Shown piece by piece: positions 54,470 to 62,261 of a stretch of 64,000 nt of DNA. This stretch comes from Candidatus Chloroploca mongolica (GTDB lineage Bacteria; Chloroflexota; Chloroflexia; Chloroflexales; Chloroflexaceae), in assembly GCF_004762035.2 (NCBI RefSeq), contig NZ_SIJK02000005.1:62001-126000 (forward strand), given 5' to 3'. The stretch's first letter is position 1, and each line of letters opens with the position of its first letter. A program made the position numbers and the translations under genes. The notes beneath the pieces are model-generated. The model made no database searches. It was not told the origin of the DNA and saw only the letters and a program-made list of their open reading frames with translations.

Positions 54470-55441
54470 TTATCCGTCGCGTGCGCAGCGGAACCCGGTG
54501 GTATTGTTGCTTGTGCTTGGTTCCATCACTCGCCGCCAGCCGATGTGGAAGAAGCCGGCTCGGGTGGCCCATCCGCCCCCGCGGGCGATCCGTAAGGCGT
54601 CGTTGTCGTCGGTGAGCAGCACGGGATCGCTGGTTGGTCCGCTGGCGTAGAAGTTGCCGTCGTAGGCGTCAGCGACCCATTCAAAGACGTTGCCGAGCAT
54701 CTGGCGTGCGCCGTAGGGGCTGTCCCCTTCGGGAAAGGCGGTGACTGGCATGGTGCCAAGCGCTTGTTCATTCGCCAGCACGCCGTTGACGTAGGTTGGT
54801 TGCCAGTCGTTCCCCCACGGGAAGTGCCGTGCATCCGCTGCGCCTCGCGCCGCTTTCTCCCATTCGGCTTCGGTGGGCAAACGCTTCCCCTGCGCTACAC
54901 AGTAGGCACTTGCGTCGGCCCAGGTTACGTGGATGACGGGATGCTCGAGCCGTGCTTCGATGCTCGAACCTGGCCCTTCAGGGGCGCGCCACGAGGCACC
55001 TTCGATCTGCAAGACTTGGCGTATGCTGTCGTCCCAGACGTTGCTCTGCCCGCGCTCTTCCGCTTCGGTCTGGTAGCCGGTTGCCTCGACAAAATCCGCA
55101 AAGTCGCGGTTGCTCACTTCGTATCGGTCAATCAAGAAAGTTGAAAGTACGACCTCGCTTTGCGGCTGTTCGTCAAGAAAGTTGTCAAGCACGCAACCGG
55201 ATTGCGCCTGTTCGCAGAGGGCGACAAACGCTTGCAGATCGTCGTCACTGCTCCCCCGGATAAATGGGCCTCCTGGGATGCGAACCATCCCGTCGGTGTC
55301 GCTAACTTCAGCGGCGGTTGATTGCGCTGGATCAGGCGTCGTCGCCTGAGACGTCTCGTTGCTCCTTTCCGGCATGTTGCACGCTGTCAGGAGACTAGCT
55401 AGCAGTAGCCATAACCATGTCCGTCGTCGGGTGGGTCGCAT
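54470..55441 (-). CDS. Formylglycine-generating-enzyme-like (SUMF1/PvdO) lipoprotein
   Basis: 323 residues. Lipoprotein signal RRRTWLWLLLASLLTAC (lipobox LTAC, Cys21). The FGE-sulfatase domain spans about 45-323: MVRIPGGPFIRGSSDDD, VLSTFLIDRYEVSNRDFADFV, RLPTEAEWEKAARG, FPWGNDW, GNVFEWVADAYDG, ARGGGW and GFRCARDG. The two copper-binding cysteines of true FGE are not evident, so it more likely has a non-catalytic or PvdO-like role, perhaps a C-type-lectin-fold ligand binder at the outer membrane face. It is 12 bases downstream of the STAND gene and followed by a terminator. Confidence 0.85.
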   Translation of the reverse strand: MRPTRRRTWLWLLLASLLTACNMPERSNETSQATTPDPAQSTAAEVSDTDGMVRIPGGPFIRGSSDDDLQAFVALCEQAQSGCVLDNFLDEQPQSEVVLSTFLIDRYEVSNRDFADFVEATGYQTEAEERGQSNVWDDSIRQVLQIEGASWRAPEGPGSSIEARLEHPVIHVTWADASAYCVAQGKRLPTEAEWEKAARGAADARHFPWGNDWQPTYVNGVLANEQALGTMPVTAFPEGDSPYGARQMLGNVFEWVADAYDGNFYASGPTSDPVLLTDDNDALRIARGGGWATRAGFFHIGWRRVMEPSTSNNTTGFRCARDG

Positions 55442-55453
55442 CTGAGCCTCCTC

Positions 55454-58400
55454 TTATTTCATTGACGCAGTCCGCTCGCGTAGCCGTTCTTCCAGCACCT
55501 GGCCAACCTGCTGTGGGTCAGTGAAGAGCAGATAGACCTCTCCTTCGCGATTGCCGAGCGCTAGGAGGCGCCGATCCGTGCTGAGCGCCGCGCTCGTGAG
55601 GGGTTGCTCGGCACGGAAGAGGATCGCAGGTTGATCCCAGGCGTCATCGTCATAGGCGGCAACCGTCTCGGACGCAATCACGAGCAGGGCCTGATCGGAA
55701 CAGGTGAATAAGGCGAATGGTGTCTCGCCAGTTGCTACGCGGTGCTGTTCGACCATCTGGGGGTCAAAGCTCTGTACTTCACCTGAAGCTAGGCCAACGT
55801 AGAGCCAGCCACGCTGATCGTAGGCTAGTGCGGTGATGATGGCGCTAACCTCAAGGTCACGTCCATCTTGTTGCGCGGTGGTTGCATCCCAGCGCCGCAC
55901 GGTCTGATCCCGGCTCGCGGTGACAATACGCGACGTGTGTGGCTGAAAGAGGAGCGCGACCGGATCATGGCGATGGGCATAGATCGTTCGCCCGGCCCAG
56001 TCTGCCCGTTGATCCCATAAGCGCAAGGTGTCATCGGTCGCGATGCTCGCCAGCAGTGGGCGCTGTGGGCTGAAACTGAGCGCCTGAATCGCTCCTTGAT
56101 GGTCAGCAAACTGCCGGATGATGGTTTGTTCCCGCCGATCCCAGATGCTGATCACTCCGTTGCGATCCCCAAGGGCAAGCAACTGGTCGTCGTGGCTGAA
56201 GGCAAGCGCCTGCACCGTGGCGTGACTGTTGGTAATGGTGAACTCGCGTTCGCCGTGGGCGAGATCATAGAGCACCACCTGGCGATCATGCGTCGCTATC
56301 GCCAGGGTTGTCCCGGCATGATTAAAGGCGAGCGCATGAATAGGCCCGTGCAATTGAAGTGGGGCATGCAGTTCGCCCCCCGGCTTACGCGCCCAGAGCC
56401 GTACCTGGCGATCACGGCCCCCGCTGATCATGAGGGCACCGTCAGGACTCAGCGTGATGGCACGAATCTCGGCGGTGTGGCCGCGATAGCTCCGCACAAC
56501 TCGCCGCGCGTTCAGATCCCACAGACGGATCTGGCCGTCGGTATGGCCGCTCACGAGCGCTGCATTGTCCCGACTCAGCATGATGGCCGTCACGGGCAGG
56601 CCGTCACTCCGCAAGACAAGATCATTAGTCTCATCCCCGAGACTCGTGACGAGCATGGTGCCATCATCGCCACCCAAGACAACGAAGCGACCATTGGCAC
56701 TCACCGTCGCACTGCTCAGGCTGTGCTGTCGGTGTGGGCGAAGCTCGTGTTTGCCGCTTCCCAGATGCCACTGGACAAGCGATGAGCGGCTTACAATGAT
56801 GATTTTTTGTCCGTCAGGATGGAACGCGATGGTCTGAAGGAAGCCATCATCCAGCTTCACGATGGCGATCTCCTCACCCGTGGCAACCTCCCAGAGGCGT
56901 ACGGTTCCATCACCCGGCACCGCAATGTCATCTTCGCCACTCATGCTCGCTAGTATCAGGCCATCGGGGCGAAAGGCAAGCGCAACGACACCCCGGCTGT
57001 GGCCTTGCAGCGAAGCGCGCAACGCACCATTGGTTGTGTCCCAAAGACGGACGGTACGGTCGCTCGGGCCACCGCCACTCGCGAGGGTCTGTCCATCGGG
57101 GCTAAAGACCAGGGTGTTGATCTGATCAGTGTGACCACGCAACTGCTGCCGCGCCTCGCCCTGCGGGAGATCCCACAGGATGATCGTTCGGTCACTGCTG
57201 GCCGTCGCGAGCGTCTGTCCGTCAGGACTCACCGCCAGGGCCAGGACGCTCTGCTGATGGCCGGTCAAAATCGCACGCATCGCAGTGGTCTGGGCGAGCA
57301 GATGGAGGGTCTCTTCGGTTGTTGGATTCGCATCAAGCGCAAAGGCTTCAAGCGCTTGGCCTATGGCGGCTTCTGGACGCTGCGCAACCATCTGGCGGGC
57401 TGCCAGCGCACTGCGCTCGGCATTGGAACGCCGCAGGTTGGCACTCACGTGCTGGTACGCCAACAGGGTGGCAAATAAACCGATCAGCAAGACGGCCATC
57501 ACTCCGCCTACGATCAGGCGCGTGTGCCACTGCCGACGGTGCCAGTAGGTTTCACTTGCTGTCAGGTAGCGCAGCAAGGGCGTCCCTAGATCACGTTGAC
57601 GCTCGTCGCGCCACCGTCGTGCCGTGGCAAGCTCGTCGCGAGGAATGAGCCGCCCAGGACGTTCGCCGCCTGCCTGCCAGTGCGCCAATTGCCGTTCGCC
57701 AGCATGTTTCCAGGCCAAAAAGCGTCGATTCTGCTCTAGCAGATCCCGCAGGTAGGGCCACTCTTGCACGAGCGCATCATGAATCAGTTCAACGGTTTCG
57801 CGTCCGTGCTCACGCCCTGAAACAAGCAGACGTGCCGCAACCAGATGTTGCAGCGTAGGCATCAGATCGGGATCTTCATCCAGCGCTTCCGCTAACGCCG
57901 TGATTGTACGCCGACGGCGACTATCGGGCCGACCTTCACTCGCATTGCCCGGTTGGACGAACTCCAATAGCAAGCGTGCGACGAGCATCCGCTGTTGTTC
58001 AGTGAGTTGTTCAACCGTTGTGGTGCCCCAACTGATGAGCGATCCGCTGATACCGCCAATTGCCTGATATGCGCTATGGGCCAACTGCATGCCGTCACTC
58101 TGTTCCCACAGGCGGGTGAGCATAAATTGCAACAACGGCAGCGTGGCCCCCGATCCATGCGCCTCAGCTGGATGTTCATGGAATACGTCGCCAACAATGC
58201 GTTCGGCCAGTCCTGCTTCGAGCGCGACCCCGACCGCCAGCGCCGGGGCCGTGATCATGTCGATCAGCGCCTCGCGGGTCAAGGTGTTAGGCAAGTGGAT
58301 CTGGTTGTCAGCAACAGAGGGCATCAAACTCGGGGCAAGCCGACTCAGTTGACTGTAGAAGTCATTGCGCATCACGATGAGCAGGGTGACGGGAACGTCA

Positions 58401-59917
58401 CCTTCCAGCACTGCTTGAAGCTTCTCAAGAAAGCGAGCGCGGAGCTCGGGTCGACAAAGCACAAGGAATTCCTCAAATTGATCGAAGACGATCACGCGCT
58501 GCGCCTCAGGTGAACGAAGCTGCATCTGTTGGCTCAGACTCGCCAGCAGATCTTCGCCATGAGCCAACAAACCTGCCTCGGCCAGCGCCAGGAAGGGCCG
58601 GTCTGCTAGGCGTACACTTACCACCTGCCAGTTTGGGTCTGCCAGCGCCAGTTGCGCCACGAGTCCCGCATAGATCAGGGACGACTTGCCGCTTCCCGAC
58701 CCGCCAAGCAGCGCAAGGAGACGGGGGCGTTGCCGAAGGCGCTCAATGAGGGTGGCGGTTTCATATTGACGCCCAAAGAAGAAGGGTGCATCAGCCTCGC
58801 TAAAGTGATCGAGCCCTCGATACGGGCAGGGTGGGCGCTCTTCACCTTGAAGAAAGGCCAGGGCACGATCAACATCCTCGACACCGTGCGTCTGGATCTG
58901 GGCGGCTTGCAGGAGCCTGGCCACCTGTGCCTGGTCAACGACTGGATAGAGTACATGCAGACGTGCGTTGGCTGCTGCAGCTAACTTGGTTGCATAACCT
59001 GCGACTGAGACCACGTCACCCTCAACACTCCCAAGCGCTCCGGTCACGGCCCAGTGCCGCTGCAGTGACGATCCATCGGCCCGCAAGAGGTGCAGCAGAC
59101 CGAGCGTAAAGCCTAGCCCAAGCGAGCTTCCCCGTAGATGCTGAAGAAGAACATCGCGTTGCAGGCGCGGCGCACGTACGTCGACATACCAGCGCACCGC
59201 CCCCTGGTTCGACCAGAGACCACGCTCATGCACGAGCATTTCAGCCGTCTGGAGGGCCTGTGCAAAGGTGGCATCAAACGCGCAGAAGGCCATGGTCGCC
59301 GGTGCTGGAAAACAAACCACCGGAAGATCGGGAATAAGATCGAATGTAAGATCGGCAACCAGACCACCACCCGCATGCTCAAGCAAGACAGGTAGGCTAC
59401 AAGTCGCAACTGGCTCAAGCGGTTGCCCCGTCAGCCAGTGGGCCAGATCAACGAACGTCGCAAGCACAACCGGATCAAGCCCTTCCGGGAGCGCGAATTT
59501 CGACCCGATCAGGTTGCGTGAGGGCACTTTGCCTTCCGGTGCCTGTTTTGGCGCGCTGTGTGCTATCCCGGTGCTGGCGTTGTTGGCCCACTGCGTCGCC
59601 GCACGCAGGATCAACGCCTCTGCCTCGTCGGGATCGCGCTCAGCAACAAGCAGCGCTAACGCAAGATCTGCACTTGCGGCTGGCCGTGTGATCACCGCCG
59701 AGGCCGCCAGTGGTGTCTGCTCGGCAATCAGGCTGGCCGCCCATGCCAGTGGGGAAGGGCTGGTAAGATCGAGGAGATCTGGCTGGCGCATCGCGATGAT
59801 GTCTCGACACGCCGCGAGCCAGCCCTGGGTTGGCCCAACGAGCTCATAAAAACAGCGCAGCCGGGCTTCAATTGACCCGTGGCGCGCTGTTTCAAGCCTG
59901 GCAAGTGGCGTTAGCAT
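55454..59917 (-). CDS. Lon-like protease domain - STAND NTPase - TM - WD40 repeat protein
   Basis: 1487 residues. Residues 1-170 are helical. About 175-355 resembles the Lon (S16) proteolytic domain: RGSSLGLGF with candidate Ser265 and TGALGSVEGDVVSVAGYATKL with candidate Lys311, a spacing of 46 close to the 43 of Lon. A linker PYRGLDHF leads into a STAND-type NTPase with FGRQ, Walker A GGSGSGKSS (K411), Walker B VIVFDQFEEFL and a C-terminal helical part with LIHDALVQEWP. One membrane helix lies near 810-835. From about 890 to the end there are some 13-14 WD40 repeats (SPDGQTLAS, VRLWD). Probably the propellers sense, the NTPase switches, and the Lon domain cuts. Regulator and target are unknown. 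Confidence 0.85.
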   Translation of the reverse strand: MLTPLARLETARHGSIEARLRCFYELVGPTQGWLAACRDIIAMRQPDLLDLTSPSPLAWAASLIAEQTPLAASAVITRPAASADLALALLVAERDPDEAEALILRAATQWANNASTGIAHSAPKQAPEGKVPSRNLIGSKFALPEGLDPVVLATFVDLAHWLTGQPLEPVATCSLPVLLEHAGGGLVADLTFDLIPDLPVVCFPAPATMAFCAFDATFAQALQTAEMLVHERGLWSNQGAVRWYVDVRAPRLQRDVLLQHLRGSSLGLGFTLGLLHLLRADGSSLQRHWAVTGALGSVEGDVVSVAGYATKLAAAANARLHVLYPVVDQAQVARLLQAAQIQTHGVEDVDRALAFLQGEERPPCPYRGLDHFSEADAPFFFGRQYETATLIERLRQRPRLLALLGGSGSGKSSLIYAGLVAQLALADPNWQVVSVRLADRPFLALAEAGLLAHGEDLLASLSQQMQLRSPEAQRVIVFDQFEEFLVLCRPELRARFLEKLQAVLEGDVPVTLLIVMRNDFYSQLSRLAPSLMPSVADNQIHLPNTLTREALIDMITAPALAVGVALEAGLAERIVGDVFHEHPAEAHGSGATLPLLQFMLTRLWEQSDGMQLAHSAYQAIGGISGSLISWGTTTVEQLTEQQRMLVARLLLEFVQPGNASEGRPDSRRRRTITALAEALDEDPDLMPTLQHLVAARLLVSGREHGRETVELIHDALVQEWPYLRDLLEQNRRFLAWKHAGERQLAHWQAGGERPGRLIPRDELATARRWRDERQRDLGTPLLRYLTASETYWHRRQWHTRLIVGGVMAVLLIGLFATLLAYQHVSANLRRSNAERSALAARQMVAQRPEAAIGQALEAFALDANPTTEETLHLLAQTTAMRAILTGHQQSVLALAVSPDGQTLATASSDRTIILWDLPQGEARQQLRGHTDQINTLVFSPDGQTLASGGGPSDRTVRLWDTTNGALRASLQGHSRGVVALAFRPDGLILASMSGEDDIAVPGDGTVRLWEVATGEEIAIVKLDDGFLQTIAFHPDGQKIIIVSRSSLVQWHLGSGKHELRPHRQHSLSSATVSANGRFVVLGGDDGTMLVTSLGDETNDLVLRSDGLPVTAIMLSRDNAALVSGHTDGQIRLWDLNARRVVRSYRGHTAEIRAITLSPDGALMISGGRDRQVRLWARKPGGELHAPLQLHGPIHALAFNHAGTTLAIATHDRQVVLYDLAHGEREFTITNSHATVQALAFSHDDQLLALGDRNGVISIWDRREQTIIRQFADHQGAIQALSFSPQRPLLASIATDDTLRLWDQRADWAGRTIYAHRHDPVALLFQPHTSRIVTASRDQTVRRWDATTAQQDGRDLEVSAIITALAYDQRGWLYVGLASGEVQSFDPQMVEQHRVATGETPFALFTCSDQALLVIASETVAAYDDDAWDQPAILFRAEQPLTSAALSTDRRLLALGNREGEVYLLFTDPQQVGQVLEERLRERTASMK

Positions 59918-59929
59918 ACCCGTGGTACC

Positions 59930-60799
59930 TCAACCAGAGGGGAAGGCGGAAAGGATGAGCGAGCGTACCCTCGACGATACATCTGGCCGTGCGGCAAGCG
60001 TGTGCCAGGCATGTAGCGTAATCGTTGCTGCTGCAGCCGCAACCGAGGCTTGAATGATTGTGCTGGGGAGCGTATTGAGCATCATTAATTCAAGGGGCGC
60101 ATACGGTGGCCAGAGTTGTCCCAGGGTGCCTGGTGGCAGCAGCACCTGGCCGCCCCACGCCCCCAGGGAATCATACCAACCGAGCGGGAGCAGCACCGTT
60201 TGGAGGGCGGTTTTTTCCTGCTCTGTAACCAGTTCATAGACGATCGCCACGAGTGCGTCGGCCCAGACGTTTTGTTGAGCGGTAACCAACAACTCCCAGC
60301 CATCGTAGGCAGGTCGAAGCTGGATTGACAGATCACCGTCAGCATGTTGTAGCTGCGGAAGTTCACCGTCTGGGCTATCCGCCGCCGCCGCCCTCCCTTT
60401 GCGATCGCTGATCCAACCCGGACTCACCGCACGAAGCAATGCCTCCGGCAGGCTTGCGGTTGGCAGATTCAGGCTGCGTGCGCGGAGCAATCCCGGTGCG
60501 ACATTGACGATCTGAGCTTGCCCCAGACGATGGAGGCGTCCATAATGAACGATGGCCGGTTCTGACTCTTGAAAGATGAGCAGTGCAAGCTCACGCGGTA
60601 GCGCGATTGAGGAGAATCGCGGACGCATCACCAGCACGAGCGTGCATCGCCCGTTTGCACCAAGTAAAACCGGCGCAACCATCAGATGCAGGTACTCACC
60701 CGTCAGATAGATCCCCTGGCTTGTGTGCCAATGCATACGGTTAAGGAGTGCTACGGCTTCTGATTGTACAACCTCTAAGGTAGGAACTGGTATCGTCAT
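59930..60799 (-). CDS. Unrecognised protein, first gene of the STAND row
   Basis: 289 residues, no family recognised. It has no signal peptide and no clear membrane segments, and reads as a mixed alpha/beta protein: VMRPRFSSIALPRELALLIF, HYGRLHRLGQAQIVNV, then a polar middle with ISDRKGRAAAAD, then WELLVTAQQNVW and LGWYDSLGAWGGQVLLP. The stop is 12 bases before the STAND start, so they must be one transcript. Given the layout it may be an adaptor, inhibitor or substrate of the Lon-like STAND protein. Its start has no strong ribosome site. Confidence 0.7.
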   Translation of the reverse strand: MTIPVPTLEVVQSEAVALLNRMHWHTSQGIYLTGEYLHLMVAPVLLGANGRCTLVLVMRPRFSSIALPRELALLIFQESEPAIVHYGRLHRLGQAQIVNVAPGLLRARSLNLPTASLPEALLRAVSPGWISDRKGRAAAADSPDGELPQLQHADGDLSIQLRPAYDGWELLVTAQQNVWADALVAIVYELVTEQEKTALQTVLLPLGWYDSLGAWGGQVLLPPGTLGQLWPPYAPLELMMLNTLPSTIIQASVAAAAATITLHAWHTLAARPDVSSRVRSLILSAFPSG

Positions 60800-60860
60800 T
60801 ACAATCTAGCTTTATCTCTGGCCGACGATGTTTCAGGCTACTTTACCATGTACGCTCATC

Positions 60861-60912
60861 GGAGTGCCGACTTCAGTTGGCTTCTCGCTCAGCCGACTGA
60901 AGTCGGCACTCC
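60861..60912. repeat. Family A hairpin repeat, copy 3
   Basis: GGAGTGCCGACTTCAGTTGG, a loop and AGCCGACTGAAGTCGGCACTCC. It separates the STAND row from the next upstream gene, 60 kb away from the copies at 5522 and 6798. Confidence 0.8.
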
Positions 60913-60968
60913 ACGTCAAGTGTAAAGCTGATCCGGCCCTTCTGAAACCTTGTCTTAACGCTCAAGTA

Positions 60969-62093
60969 TCACTCGCCCTCAAGCGTGCGACAGTATCGCC
61001 CCGTTGTCGGGGCATAGACCCACAACTGCACCGGGCGCTGGGAAACGGCGTGGCGCTGGCAGAGCGGGCATGCCGTTGCTGAACGCGCCTTACTCAAGGC
61101 CTTCCGGGCCTGATCAACGAAATGACGTTGCGTCGCAGTTGGTACTTCATCAACGCAGGTGCGCAGCAAATCCATAGTCTTATACTGATACATATAGGAC
61201 GCTGAGCAGGGAAAGTGATGTCCACACGCCGTGCAATTCATAAACATGCGCTCTTCATACGCCCCACCATAGATGCGCGGAACTAGGAGCCAGTGGCGCC
61301 GCAGGAGGCGGTACGTTGACGTTGTATCAGCGTGCTGGCCACAACTACTGCAATGGTTGCCTTCAAACAGGCCATCTTTCCCCAACTCAGAGACCTTGAT
61401 CGGGCGTGCATGGGTGATTGCTGCGTTAATTCGCTCGGCGTGACATGCCACACTATGGCAGACCGAGAAGGCTACCGTGCTACTCAGCAAGCCAAGCTCC
61501 TCGCGCAAAAGTGGATACAAAAGCCCTTCGGTGAAGGCGGCACTGCGTAGCGCACCTGTGCCCAGTCTTCCCCCAAACAGCCGTAAAAGGTAAGATGAGA
61601 GGCGGTGTTGTTCAGGTTTCCACCCATCGAGCCCCTGCGACGCAACAAGATCCAGCGCGAGCATACTCGCAAAACTACGCTCGCCAGCGTCTCGATTGTG
61701 ACGCAACGCCAGAATACGCTCAGCAGCCGGTGACGGCAGATGCATCTCATCGAGTTGACGGAGCACGGTTCTCACCAGGGGCTCACTTAATTGTGCGAGT
61801 GCCATGACTGCTTGCGGCCAGGGTTGTGGCTGCTGATTCATGGTCGTCCCATTGCGCCGACCACATCCCCAGGCCACGACCAGTTCATAGCATCGCTCTG
61901 GCTCATGGGCGCATTGGCCGACGTCGGCCTCAGCAAGAAGGGCGGGTAGGGCTGCCAAAGCTTGCATCTCATCAGGTGCCAGGCGTCTGATTTCTGCCCA
62001 TAATGCCGATCCTGCCACGCCTTCCGCTAGACACCACTCTTCGTATCCGCAACCCGCGACTGAGCGCTGCTGAAGAAAATGATTTTTCTGCAT
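60969..62093 (-). CDS. Unrecognised cysteine-rich protein with three CxxC knuckles
   Basis: 374 residues. The first 230 are helical without a known domain. Three metal-knuckle pairs follow: HCSSCGQH near 255, NCTACGHHFPC near 290 and ACPLCQRH near 345, so zinc binding is likely. The C-terminus QLWVYAPTTGRYCRTLEGE is beta-like. There is no signal peptide. The minus-strand start lacks a good ribosome site. It is separated from the STAND row by a repeat, so co-transcription is uncertain, but both are on the same strand. Confidence 0.6.
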   Translation of the reverse strand: MQKNHFLQQRSVAGCGYEEWCLAEGVAGSALWAEIRRLAPDEMQALAALPALLAEADVGQCAHEPERCYELVVAWGCGRRNGTTMNQQPQPWPQAVMALAQLSEPLVRTVLRQLDEMHLPSPAAERILALRHNRDAGERSFASMLALDLVASQGLDGWKPEQHRLSSYLLRLFGGRLGTGALRSAAFTEGLLYPLLREELGLLSSTVAFSVCHSVACHAERINAAITHARPIKVSELGKDGLFEGNHCSSCGQHADTTSTYRLLRRHWLLVPRIYGGAYEERMFMNCTACGHHFPCSASYMYQYKTMDLLRTCVDEVPTATQRHFVDQARKALSKARSATACPLCQRHAVSQRPVQLWVYAPTTGRYCRTLEGE

Positions 62094-62211
62094 CGTAGTA
62101 GGATTTGAGCTAAATAATGAGTAGGGGGTGCTAGTTTTTGGAAAGCTAGCACCGATATTATACCAGGCTCTGTGGGATATTAGATGTTGAAAGAGTCATT
62201 TTCATAGCACG

Positions 62212-62240
62212 AAAAAGAGTCGGCGTAGCCGACTCTTTTT
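62212..62240 (-). terminator. Rho-independent terminator of the SulP gene
   Basis: AAAAAGAGTCGGC, loop GTA, GCCGACTCTTTTT, perfect and symmetric, 21 bases beyond the SulP stop. The symmetric A/T runs would also stop transcripts from the other side. Confidence 0.85.
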
Positions 62241-62261
62241 GTGTGCCAGGTTAGGCCAGAC

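Noticed and set aside
54470..55441. Diversity-generating retroelement target (FGE/C-type lectin fold)
   Set aside because: No reverse transcriptase, template repeat or adenine-specific variable repeat is visible in the window.
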